From IMG/VR virus record IMGVR_UViG_3300005534_000045, positions 1 to 24,498 of that record: a DNA stretch of 24,498 nt; one strand, given 5' to 3'. The notes beneath the pieces were generated by a model. That model saw only the letters and a program-made list of their open reading frames with translations. It was not told where the DNA came from and ran no database searches. How positions within the stretch are numbered: the first letter of the stretch is position 1; each line of letters starts with the position of its first letter. The DNA is from a virus. The translations under genes and the position numbers were made by a program. Below, piece by piece: positions 16,856 through 23,922 of the stretch.

Positions 16856-17053
16856 ATCATCCGCATTATCGAGGGTTTGGATTGGCTTATGTCCAAGTAG
16901 CTGTACAGCTAGGCTTATTATACTTGTCTTAGTGTATGCGATGATTGCATTCCTCTATATAATACGTTCCTCAAAACCTAGGTTCGCAACCGAAAAGCGG
17001 AATCATTAACCGCCTGGTTTTGTTCTATTAATGATAACCCTAATGAGGTCAAG
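16856..17053. other. Gap between tail tubular A and the HNH gene
   Basis: On the minus strand 16856-16945 almost certainly codes for the true N-terminus of tail tubular A. The remainder is the leader of the plus-strand HNH gene. It holds TATAAT at 16958-16963 (no convincing -35) and several short plus-strand hairpins: CCG/CGG at 16990-17000 and AACC/GGTT at 17008-17019, with GGTT at 16981 as an alternative partner. A 14-bp palindrome (TAGCTGTACAGCTA, 16898-16911) lies inside the tail tubular coding extension. Confidence 0.55.
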
Positions 17054-17584
17054 ATGTCATCTATTTGCAATGTTCCTTTTTGTCAAAATATCAAAAAGAA
17101 AAGTTCTGGTCTATGTAGCCAACATTGTTATGAAAAAACTAAATACAATGTTAAAAAATATAAAGAATTTTTGCCATTATGGTCAGTAAAAAGATGTAAT
17201 AAACATGGATTATTAAAAAAATCTCAGACTTATTATCATCCTTCAAATAAAATTTATATGTGTCTACAATGTAAGCCCCCTTATAATCCTGAAATTCATA
17301 AAAAATATAATGGTCGTTATAAAACTAAATCAAAAGAATCCAGATTAAAAAAAATATATGGAATATCAATATCTGATTTTCATGGCCTTATACATAAACA
17401 ACAGGGTAAATGTGCTATTTGTATGCAGCCTTCGAAGAGAAAATCTTTAGCTATAGACCATTGTCATGTAACTGGAAAAGTTCGTGAACTTTTATGTGGA
17501 GAATGCAATAGAGGACTAGGATATTTTTATGAAAATATTCAATTTTTAGAATCTGCAATTAATTATCTAAGCCGCCATAAATGA
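17054..17584 (+). CDS. Recombination endonuclease VII / HNH-type nuclease (176 aa)
   Basis: Freestanding nuclease on the strand opposite its neighbours. An N-terminal Cys/His cluster (C5, C10, C21, H24) and a second Cys pair (C70, C73) look like zinc sites. Residues about 98-172 are an endonuclease VII domain: KKIYGIS, zinc ligands C120 and C123, the active-site DHCH (135-138) with VTGKVRELLC, then C148-x2-C151 and N152. T4 endonuclease VII cleaves branched DNA, while isolated homologues between phage genes usually behave as homing endonucleases; I favour the latter. AATGAGGTCAAG gives a good ribosome-binding site. The gene is visibly richer in A and T than the structural genes. Its last codons lie within a hairpin. 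Confidence 0.9.
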   Translation: MSSICNVPFCQNIKKKSSGLCSQHCYEKTKYNVKKYKEFLPLWSVKRCNKHGLLKKSQTYYHPSNKIYMCLQCKPPYNPEIHKKYNGRYKTKSKESRLKKIYGISISDFHGLIHKQQGKCAICMQPSKRKSLAIDHCHVTGKVRELLCGECNRGLGYFYENIQFLESAINYLSRHK

Positions 17585-17615
17585 CGGCTTAGATACAAAT
17601 AGTTAACTATTTGTA
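17564..17615. terminator. Tandem hairpins between capsid operon and HNH gene
   Basis: Two adjacent inverted repeats. 17564-17595 is a 13-bp stem (one G:T-type mismatch pair in the DNA arms) with a 6-base ATAAAT loop and the GC-rich core AAGCCG/CGGCTT. 17594-17615 is a perfect 22-bp palindrome centred on the stop codon of the 295-aa gene. Both convergent genes end in this structure. There is no long T-run, so it may be a bidirectional terminator, an mRNA-stabilising end or a processing site. Confidence 0.6.
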
Positions 17616-18490
17616 CTGATGATCTCATACCAAACCCATAACTTGAATGTTGAGTCACCAGTTGTAAATGCAGCCGTTGCGTTAGAGATGTAAACAGCAG
17701 CATTCGCAGCAGAAGAGATAGCAGCACCAGTCGATAAACCAGCGCCAAACCGGAATAAAGTACTTGCAGCAGCTCCCGTAAAGTCGGTAGCAGCTTCTGT
17801 CGCAGAAGCAGCAGCACCAGCCAAGTGAGCCGAGTTGCCATATTGAAGACCTACCGCACCACCAGCAGCATACTGAGCTGAAACGAAGGTCATGTTCAAT
17901 ACGGCATGGTTAACGATAATGGCTTTATTGGCACCTGGTGCAGCAATAACCTGAACTGGAGTTGCATACATGCCATTGAACTGAGAAGCAGTTAAACTCA
18001 CTTCTACTACATTTAAGTAACTTGGTTTTAGTTCTAAGGCCGTGCTAGCAAAGTCTAAGCCGTTACCAAGTGTTACTTCGGAATAGTTAGCAGCACTTCC
18101 AGTTGGATTACCTAATAGAACGTTTCCAGCAGAAGCTTGTTGAATCTTAGCATAGGTCACCGCATTGTTCACGATGTTGGCCGTACCTATACTCGTAGTT
18201 AAACCAGTACTCGCGACAGTGACAGAAGTTGAACTTACTGCTGTAACCTGAACAGAGAAACTGGCATCTGTACCAAAACCAAGAATCCAGTCGCCAACGC
18301 TTAATGAGGCATACTCTGATAAGAAGTAGTTAGATGCTATAATGGTTGCTACTGTGTCATTTGGTGAGCCATACATGAAAATATTTGGTGCATTTTCAAC
18401 AGTGGAGGAGCCACCGAAAGGAACGACAGTAAGCTGACCTTGGTTTAAGGAAGACGAAATACACGTCCAGTTATTAATTGTAAAACTCAT
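17603..18490 (-). CDS. Capsid-associated decoration/head-fibre-like protein (295 aa)
   Basis: Follows the major capsid gene by 28 bases with its own AGGAG site. Ala/Ser/Thr/Gly-rich beta protein: an N-terminal domain (about 1-95) with strands such as SLSVGDWILGFG and SVQVTAVSSTSVTVAS; a fibre-like linker (NNAVTYAKIQQASAGNVLLG, 109-128) of the kind seen in phage fibres; and a C-terminal beta domain (about 150-295) ending in STFKLWVWYEII. Predicted to decorate the head or form short head fibres. Its stop codon is the centre of a 22-bp palindrome. Confidence 0.68.
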   Translation of the reverse strand: MSFTINNWTCISSSLNQGQLTVVPFGGSSTVENAPNIFMYGSPNDTVATIIASNYFLSEYASLSVGDWILGFGTDASFSVQVTAVSSTSVTVASTGLTTSIGTANIVNNAVTYAKIQQASAGNVLLGNPTGSAANYSEVTLGNGLDFASTALELKPSYLNVVEVSLTASQFNGMYATPVQVIAAPGANKAIIVNHAVLNMTFVSAQYAAGGAVGLQYGNSAHLAGAAASATEAATDFTGAAASTLFRFGAGLSTGAAISSAANAAVYISNATAAFTTGDSTFKLWVWYEIISTNS

Positions 18491-18518
18491 GGTTATTACT
18501 CCTATTCTTTAATGACTA

Positions 18519-19355
18519 TTAACCAACCAACTCATCACAGTTAATCTGAATGATACCGAGATTATCAATCGTGATAGCGCCGGCTGAAAATATGCCATTG
18601 ACTAACCAAGATGTTTCACGCGGTAGATAATTGATTTCGGTTCTAAAGTCATGACCGATACCCATACCAGTAGACTGTTTGTGCCAGAAGAATGTTTCAC
18701 GAATATTAGCACTCGCAAATGGTAACCCACCTTCATTCATCTGAGGGATGATAATAATGTTTACACCTAGATAGTCACGAACGTATCCTTTATCTAACAC
18801 ACGGTTTTGTGTGTAGAAAGTTGAAACGAACTGGTCAGCTTGCAATAAACTTTGGAAGTTACTTGCTGACATTGCTGCAAATCGTTCTGGCAATGGTACA
18901 GCATTGTTATCAAAGAACTGAATAGCCTGAGTATACTTGCTATATGTCATGTTCGTACCGCCATCTACGATGGTCTGACCTGGACTGACAGCTAGCGAAT
19001 TAATAATAATCTGGTCTGAACGGCGGCCAAGAGCATTTGCTACTAACATAGCATTTTCCATCTTAGCATCGAAGTTAACTGTCAATTCTTGTACAGAGTC
19101 AACCGCAGTAGGTGCAGTGTACTTTTGAAGAGTTGCAGAAGATTGGGTGTAACCAGGGTCTTGAATGACCACTGTTTGTAAGTAACCAGTAGGAACTGCC
19201 TGAATCTGATTTACTTTACGGAAAGAAACAGAAGCACCGATAACGTCACGTCTTACGCGAACCGTATCCCTTAACAAGAATCCTAATGATTGATATTCAG
19301 CTTTTACAAGCGCATCAAATTCAATTTGTTGGACGGCTGTTAATGAAGTAGACAT
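18519..19355 (-). CDS. Major capsid protein (278 aa)
   Basis: Main shell protein, HK97 fold expected. It follows the scaffold gene. The sequence shows an N-arm helix (TAVQQIEFDALVKAEYQ), then LLRDTVRVRRDVIGASVSFRK, VQELTVNFDAKMENAMLVAN near 100, and a C-terminal SWLVNGIFSAGAITIDNLG strand region, all typical of podovirus capsid proteins. T7 gp10A is 345 aa, so this is a compact version with no obvious C-terminal immunoglobulin-like extension; the 295-aa product next to it may supply surface decoration. AGGGGA lies 6 bases before the ATG. Confidence 0.85.
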   Translation of the reverse strand: MSTSLTAVQQIEFDALVKAEYQSLGFLLRDTVRVRRDVIGASVSFRKVNQIQAVPTGYLQTVVIQDPGYTQSSATLQKYTAPTAVDSVQELTVNFDAKMENAMLVANALGRRSDQIIINSLAVSPGQTIVDGGTNMTYSKYTQAIQFFDNNAVPLPERFAAMSASNFQSLLQADQFVSTFYTQNRVLDKGYVRDYLGVNIIIIPQMNEGGLPFASANIRETFFWHKQSTGMGIGHDFRTEINYLPRETSWLVNGIFSAGAITIDNLGIIQINCDELVG

Positions 19356-19501
19356 AGTAATCCCCTAAAAAAATAATCAATTAATACCTAAATTAATCGT
19401 CATTTTAATCAAGGGCTTTGCTATGTTTCGATTATCCTTTTACGGGTCGATTAGCTAAGTTGTCCTTTATAAAAGAACAAATCTTGACTATATTATCCTT
19501 C
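19356..19501 (-). promoter_or_regulatory. 146-bp leader before the major capsid gene
   Basis: The largest gap in the head module. No credible gene. On the transcript it holds three Shine-Dalgarno-like sites not followed by a start codon (AAGGATAATA at the scaffold stop, AAAGGACAAC, and AAAAGGATAATC), then an AT-rich stretch and the true AGGGGA site. A promoter or mRNA-processing/stability element boosting capsid expression is likely, but I find no convincing -35/-10 pair. Confidence 0.4.
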
Positions 19502-20176
19502 TTACGCACCTACTTTGTCAACATAACCTGTTGCATTTTTAGATGCAATTTCTAATCGCTTACGAATATCGTCTCGATATTTTGGGTCATCTTTATACTT
19601 CTGAAGGTTATTTACTAACTCCATTTTCACTTCTTCAAGCGATTGACTACTGCCTTGGACATTTCCATTATTATTAGGAACTTGTGCGGTATTGGACATC
19701 ATTTTTCCTCTTAATTCTTCAAGTGCTTTTATTGCATCTGCATTGTTTAGACTCTCAGTTAATCCTTCATAGGATTCTTTTGACAGATTTGCCTTAGCCC
19801 AGTTATCAAGAATTTGAACTCTTTCTCTTGCATTATCACCTAATTTTTTTAATTCTTCCCCACTATCAATTCTAAATTCATCAACATATTTATCAACAGA
19901 TTCAATCATCTTATCGATGAATTCTAAAGGCACTCTTTTTTCCTTAGCCGCTACTTGAAGTTCCTGAAATGGAACATAATCAGGGTCAAGAAACTTAGAT
20001 TTAGAAAAGTCATAATTCTCTGGTACTGTGCCTAATCTTTTTTCAAGTTCTGCATTACTTTTTGCCATATCAGCAACAGTCTTAAATTTATCTGGTAACC
20101 AAGAGGGTCTATCACCACTTCCTGGAATACCTTCATCAATAAACCATTTAGGTTGTTCACCACTTTCTGTACTCAT
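19502..20176 (-). CDS. Scaffolding protein (224 aa)
   Basis: Acidic/basic, mostly helical, low in aromatic residues except at the N-terminus, where PKWFIDEGIPGSGDRPSWLP followed by DKFKTVADMAKSNAELEKRLG is the pattern of podovirus scaffold/capsid-assembly proteins. The C-terminal tail has a helical, Lys-rich part (about 175-224) that in such proteins contacts the capsid. Position immediately upstream of the major capsid gene supports the role. Its ATG overlaps the stop of the 105-aa gene (TAATG), indicating coupled translation. Confidence 0.85.
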   Translation of the reverse strand: MSTESGEQPKWFIDEGIPGSGDRPSWLPDKFKTVADMAKSNAELEKRLGTVPENYDFSKSKFLDPDYVPFQELQVAAKEKRVPLEFIDKMIESVDKYVDEFRIDSGEELKKLGDNARERVQILDNWAKANLSKESYEGLTESLNNADAIKALEELRGKMMSNTAQVPNNNGNVQGSSQSLEEVKMELVNNLQKYKDDPKYRDDIRKRLEIASKNATGYVDKVGA

Positions 20177-20493
20177 TAATTATTCCCTGATTTGATTCTT
20201 TGAGTATGCGTTTGTATGCCCATATAAATCATTCTGGCAAAGTCTTTAAATCCTTCAGCCCATAACACATCAATCTGATAGGTAGCGGTTCCAGGTTTGG
20301 CTAATGCAGGAATAAGCCATCTTTCCCGCGCAATTTCCATGAAACGTTTTCCTTGTTCATTTAAAAAAAATAATTCAAAGAAAAGTTTATCTAGTTCAAT
20401 CATGGCTGGGTCATTTCGCATAGCTTCAATATTTTTTTTATAACCAGCAAAATAATCTTCTTGCTCTAAAATTGGATTAGGTTGTTGTTCCAT
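20176..20493 (-). CDS. Hypothetical protein between portal and scaffold (105 aa)
   Basis: I cannot assign a function. Acidic N-terminus (NPILEQEDYFAGYKKNIEAM), a helical hydrophobic centre (LDKLFFELFFLNEQGKRFM), then ARERWLIPALAKPGTATYQI and a C-terminal helix with VLWAEGFKDFARMIYMGI. No signal peptide or true membrane segment. It begins 11 bases after the portal gene stop and overlaps the scaffold gene by one base, so it is almost certainly expressed as a head-assembly gene. Confidence 0.72.
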   Translation of the reverse strand: MEQQPNPILEQEDYFAGYKKNIEAMRNDPAMIELDKLFFELFFLNEQGKRFMEIARERWLIPALAKPGTATYQIDVLWAEGFKDFARMIYMGIQTHTQRIKSGNN

Positions 20494-20503
20494 TTATTCC
20501 TCA

Positions 20504-22153
20504 TTATGACATTGCTATAGGTTGTGAACTTGGGTTCTGGGGTTGTTCTGGCATACTACCTTGTGGATTAGCTAATTCCATTAAGCTTTGCTTGTTCTGT
20601 ACTTGTTGCATAACTTTCGCAACATCTTCAGGTTTATTAAGGAAACGTTCATCAATCTGCATAAGTTCAGCTAGCATGTATGGTGTCGTCTTAGGATTAA
20701 TATAAAGCTGACTAGCTTCAGGCCCCATGATTCCTTGCATGACTTGAACAAACTGAACGAATTTTTCTACTTCAGCCCTTCCACGTGCTAAGGCAAGTGG
20801 AGATTTATATCTAAATTTTATGGGCAATCCACCAATTTGAGGATAAGGTAAGAATCCCATTCTATTTAGAATAAACGCAAATCTTTTAACAACAGGCCAT
20901 AACATTTCTTGTTGTTGACGAGAAAATATTGGACCAATCTTTTCAGCAAGTGTCGATTGCTTCATAGCAAGTTCATATGCGGTCTGAGGTTGTACGCTTT
21001 TAGAATCTTGTGGTTCTTCTGCAAAAAGAAGTTGTTTAATCTGCATTCTTAAATCGGCCATTGTCATCTGTGCAAATTCAGGGCTCGCACTATTAGGCAA
21101 AGGAATAAGAGGAACCTGGCCATTGCTACCAATCGGAGAAATCGGAATAATGGTGAATGGTTCGAGCTTAAACGTATGAGGATTAAATACTGCGTCACTA
21201 AATCCCATATAAGGTCTAAAAGTATTAAGGTTAGCAGAAGCAAGTTCCACCCTCGCCATTTCATTTAAACTAATAATAGAAGGTAATGCTTCCATTACAG
21301 GGCCACGTCCCCATGTTTCATTATTAACTTTTTTCCAACGCCAAACTATCCCAGGATTTGAATCTAACCATTGGTAATAAAGCAAATCATTATCAGCCCA
21401 TATAGCATATAAATAATTCTGTGGTTGATTGGCGAAGTAAGCGGTTCCTTCATAGACATTTCTAATAACAGCATCTGGGTCACTTGCTAATAAAGCTTGT
21501 AGATTCGGGGTAATAATTATATTAGGCCATCGTGTATTTAATTCAGCAATCTTTAAGTTTTGCCATGTACGAAACCATGATTCAATATTCCCATTAACTG
21601 CTTCTTCAATCGCAAGTTTGTCAGCAGGAATACTAGTACACATAAAAGGTGTCTTATCATCTATCTGATTAATTACAAGTGCAGCCGTTCCTACAGCTAA
21701 ATCATAATAACATTCATTGATAGTAGTATCGAAATTAGAAGCATGAATATAAGTAAATAATCTACGCATATAGTTATCCAAAACCATCTGCGCTTCTTCT
21801 AACAATTGAAGATTATCTTCGTCACCTGGATTATCTACCATATGTTCATCGACTTCTAAAAATCCCCATTGCGTCTGTGGGGGTGTCATACTATCGTGAA
21901 TCTTTGATACAAAGTTTGTTACAGATTCAACAGCAGTTGTGTCATAAACACGCGTATTTTGAATAGTTCCTTGGAATTCTTTACCAGGTAAATAATATCG
22001 ATTACGAAACGGTATACAGTAGAAGTAAGATGCTTGCTGGATAGGAATCCATAAATCAGCTACGTATTTCGCTGAGTTATAACGTTTACGTAAAGTTTCT
22101 AGCAATGAATTAGCTGGCATTGCTACTGGTGGCATTCCTTGGCTTGTATCCAT
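20504..22153 (-). CDS. Portal / head-tail connector protein (549 aa)
   Basis: Dodecameric ring through which DNA enters and leaves the head. Matches the T7 gp8-type head-tail connector family: LLETLRKRYNSAKYVADLW start, TRVYDTTAVESVTNFVSKIH with SMTPPQTQW near 75-97, NETWGRGPVMEALPSIISLN near 280-300, and VQPQTAYELAMKQ near 390, followed by the long C-terminal helical part (LARGRAEVEKFVQFVQVM). T7 gp8 is 536 aa. The C-terminus ends in a Gln/Pro/Ser-rich tail. The ATG follows the stop of the 97-aa gene by three bases, with TTAGGCGG as ribosome-binding site. Confidence 0.94.
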   Translation of the reverse strand: MDTSQGMPPVAMPANSLLETLRKRYNSAKYVADLWIPIQQASYFYCIPFRNRYYLPGKEFQGTIQNTRVYDTTAVESVTNFVSKIHDSMTPPQTQWGFLEVDEHMVDNPGDEDNLQLLEEAQMVLDNYMRRLFTYIHASNFDTTINECYYDLAVGTAALVINQIDDKTPFMCTSIPADKLAIEEAVNGNIESWFRTWQNLKIAELNTRWPNIIITPNLQALLASDPDAVIRNVYEGTAYFANQPQNYLYAIWADNDLLYYQWLDSNPGIVWRWKKVNNETWGRGPVMEALPSIISLNEMARVELASANLNTFRPYMGFSDAVFNPHTFKLEPFTIIPISPIGSNGQVPLIPLPNSASPEFAQMTMADLRMQIKQLLFAEEPQDSKSVQPQTAYELAMKQSTLAEKIGPIFSRQQQEMLWPVVKRFAFILNRMGFLPYPQIGGLPIKFRYKSPLALARGRAEVEKFVQFVQVMQGIMGPEASQLYINPKTTPYMLAELMQIDERFLNKPEDVAKVMQQVQNKQSLMELANPQGSMPEQPQNPSSQPIAMS

Positions 22154-22156
22154 TTA

Positions 22157-22450
22157 TTAACCGCCTAAATTCGTAGTCATATCATTATCACCTACACCTA
22201 GAAGACTTGCATTTTGTCCACGATAAGTACTTCTTAAAGAACGAATCTGTTTTTCATTAACTTTTCTTTTCTCTGCATCTTCCTGTGTACGCGCTTCATC
22301 AAGTTGTTGTTTCGCTAATTCAGTCTGGTCTTGATAAGCTTTAATTTGGGCATTTACCATCTGTTGTTGTTTGCGAATTGCTGCAGGGTCATATAATCCA
22401 CCTGTTACAGTTTTCTCTGCAGAATCTCTAAGATGTGTCCACCAACTCAT
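22157..22450 (-). CDS. Small coiled-coil virion-assembly candidate upstream of portal (97 aa)
   Basis: Starts MSWWTHLRDSAEKTVTGGLY, then a long Gln/Lys/Glu coiled coil (about 25-70), then KQIRSLRSTYRGQNASLLG and a Gly-rich end. Short proteins with this layout (aromatic start, coiled coil, R.LR...G..LLG tail) precede portal genes in many podoviruses. T7 gp7.3, a tail-assembly protein of about 99 aa, has the same position and size, but sequence similarity is only suggestive. AAGGAGAATAGCAT is a strong ribosome-binding site. Confidence 0.7.
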   Translation of the reverse strand: MSWWTHLRDSAEKTVTGGLYDPAAIRKQQQMVNAQIKAYQDQTELAKQQLDEARTQEDAEKRKVNEKQIRSLRSTYRGQNASLLGVGDNDMTTNLGG

Positions 22451-22462
22451 ATGCTATTCTCC

Positions 22463-22597
22463 TTATATCCAAATATGAACATATATAACCTTTGGTTCAA
22501 ACTCTTCTGGCTTAATTTCTCTATCAACGTAAATAATACGCCAAGGTATTTTTATGACTTTACGTAATTCCTTTATTTGAGAAAGGATTTTTGACAT
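22463..22597 (-). CDS. Small hypothetical protein (44 aa)
   Basis: A short frame starting MSKILSQIKELRKVIKIPWR and ending with FEPKVIYVHIWI. It fills the gap between the small-terminase candidate and the 97-aa gene. Its ATG at 22597 lies inside the upstream gene's last 38 bases, and its TAA (22463-22465) is directly followed by the next ribosome-binding site. The composition is protein-like (basic helix, then beta strands around an acidic KPEEFEP turn). The ribosome-binding site is weak (GAGTG), so coupling is expected. Function unknown. Confidence 0.6.
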   Translation of the reverse strand: MSKILSQIKELRKVIKIPWRIIYVDREIKPEEFEPKVIYVHIWI

Positions 22598-23174
22598 CAG
22601 TATTGGCACTCACAATCACTAAGTCCGATTTTAACTCATCTATTTGTTTTTGTAACTCAAAGACTTGATGGACGTTCAATCCTACATTTACCGCTTCCAT
22701 TAACTGTTTGAACTCTGAGGCAGTAAAATCGCCTTCTGAAGCTTGCTGCAATATAGCTGCATAATGCTTCGCTGGACTATCTTGTGAATTAATGTTAATC
22801 CTAATACGTGAGTTTCTACTAATACCAAATTTTGCCCAACCCATTAGCTTCCAGTGTTCAAACTCATAGTTCATTGTACCAATCTGATATTCTTTGTCTC
22901 TAATAGAACGTCCTTCTTCATACCATAATTGCTTAGCTACCATCTTTGTAAAATAGTATAGACTACAAAATATTGGATATTTTCTTATCCAGTCATAGAA
23001 TGTAGTTTCACAAATCATGGCTTGTACACAAAATGCCGTATAACAACCTAAATTTTTATCCATCATAACTTTGATTAGAAGTTTACAATGGTACTCTTCA
23101 TCGTATTTATAGTTATATTTTTTCTTAAAATGATTAAATATTACTTCTATATCTAATCCTGTGGTTAATGACAT
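22560..23174 (-). CDS. Terminase small subunit candidate (204 aa)
   Basis: Probable DNA-recognition partner of the large terminase. A helix-turn-helix-like segment near 45-70 (CVQAMICETTFYDWIRKYPI) resembles small-terminase DNA-binding domains, in which a TFY.W...YP motif is common. The following LWYEEGRSIRDKEYQIG and FEHWKLMGWAKFGI region fits the central part of such proteins, and the C-terminus (170-190) is a short coiled coil. The gene precedes the portal cluster, far from terL at the other end of the window. AGGAATTATACTACG precedes the ATG. It could be another HTH regulator, but length and location favour a packaging role. Confidence 0.65.
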   Translation of the reverse strand: MSLTTGLDIEVIFNHFKKKYNYKYDEEYHCKLLIKVMMDKNLGCYTAFCVQAMICETTFYDWIRKYPIFCSLYYFTKMVAKQLWYEEGRSIRDKEYQIGTMNYEFEHWKLMGWAKFGISRNSRIRININSQDSPAKHYAAILQQASEGDFTASEFKQLMEAVNVGLNVHQVFELQKQIDELKSDLVIVSANTDVKNPFSNKGIT

Positions 23175-23228
23175 CGTAGTATAATTCCTAATTATATGAT
23201 TAATCTATTTTAAAGGAATTTACGACTA
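23175..23228. promoter_or_regulatory. Divergent intergenic region
   Basis: Fifty-four AT-rich bases between the leftward small-terminase candidate and the rightward lysozyme-like gene. The leftward strand contains TATAAT with only a poor -35 (TTCCTT, 17 bp upstream). The rightward strand contains TATGAT at 23195-23200. Both genes have AAGGAAT/AGGAAT ribosome-binding sites. One or both strands must start transcripts here because the rightward gene has no other source, but I cannot define the promoter precisely. Confidence 0.35.
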
Positions 23229-23705
23229 ATGTTAAATATTAATCAATTTAGAGAGTTAATTGTTAAGTCTAGTCTTAATGACTTACTGATGTATTCTGAA
23301 GATGCTGAAGAACTAATGGTATTTACATGCGCTACTGAATCATTAGGAGGTACATATTTAGCACAAATCGGTGGGCCAGCTCTTGGCATCTATCAAATGG
23401 AACCAATGACCTATAATGACATCTGGCAGACTTACATTAACTTGCATGGCCCATTAACATTAAGATTATTTGCTAACTTTAATATTTCTAACATGCCAGA
23501 AGAATCACGACTTATCTATGACTTACGCTTCGCAACAGCTATGACCAGATTATTTTATGCTCGAATTAATGAACCTTTACCATGTTCCAAAGATGAAAAT
23601 GCAATATGGGAATATTACAAAAAATATTATAACACTTCAAAAGGTGCAGCAATTAAAGAGGTTTCTATCCAGCGTTATCATGATTTTGTGCAATCTCATC
23701 GCTAA
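23229..23705 (+). CDS. Lysozyme/transglycosylase-like protein (158 aa)
   Basis: Probable murein hydrolase. Residues 33-60 show the lysozyme-superfamily layout: catalytic-type Glu37 in CATESLGG, then ALGIYQMEP (51-59), equivalent to the G-L-(M/Y)-Q motif of soluble lytic transglycosylases, followed by an aromatic helix. The rest is helical (ATAMTRLFYARI, WEYYKKYYN). No signal peptide. It is one of only two plus-strand genes, and its 3' end overlaps the leftward 85-aa gene by 41 bases in convergent orientation. It could be the endolysin or a virion-borne lytic enzyme, replacing the domain missing from the 1370-aa core protein. No holin gene is visible beside it. Confidence 0.7.
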   Translation: MLNINQFRELIVKSSLNDLLMYSEDAEELMVFTCATESLGGTYLAQIGGPALGIYQMEPMTYNDIWQTYINLHGPLTLRLFANFNISNMPEESRLIYDLRFATAMTRLFYARINEPLPCSKDENAIWEYYKKYYNTSKGAAIKEVSIQRYHDFVQSHR

Positions 23706-23922
23706 CATCTTTGTACATGGCTACTAATGTAGTTGTATTGACATTACAAAAACAAACCCGACAAAGAAATCGTGAAACTCGTTTATATTTGATGCTATCT
23801 TTCTCTACGTAAAAATACTCTATTGGTATGTAATCATGCGGCCCGCGATTCTTACCACACAATTCTATTAACTCTCTTTTTCTTCTAGCTTCTGCTTCAT
23901 CTCTTGCAGGGTGCAAACTCAT
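23665..23922 (-). CDS. Third gene of anti-defence operon, putative zinc-binding (85 aa)
   Basis: I do not recognise the family with certainty. Acidic/basic N-terminal helix (ARDEAEARRKRELIEL), then a possible metal site: C22 and H29 (in CGKNRGPHDYIP) with C54-x2-C57 (FLCRVCFCNV), the spacing of a small zinc ribbon with a beta hairpin between. Its ATG overlaps the stop of the Tad2-like gene by four bases (ATGA), so the three genes are translated as a unit. The context suggests a role in early host takeover or defence evasion; this is guilt by association only. Confidence 0.7.
   Translation of the reverse strand: MSLHPARDEAEARRKRELIELCGKNRGPHDYIPIEYFYVEKDSIKYKRVSRFLCRVCFCNVNTTTLVAMYKDVSDEIAQNHDNAG

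Noticed and set aside
16978-17019. tRNA T-arm-like GGTTCGCAACC in the HNH leader
   Set aside because: The loop is too short for a T-loop, and no anticodon or acceptor stem can be drawn around it.
16856-17602. Group I intron carrying the HNH gene and splicing tail tubular A
   Set aside because: The nuclease is on the opposite strand, I find no P7/GACTA-type core, and no separate 5' exon is recognisable after the capsid-decoration gene.
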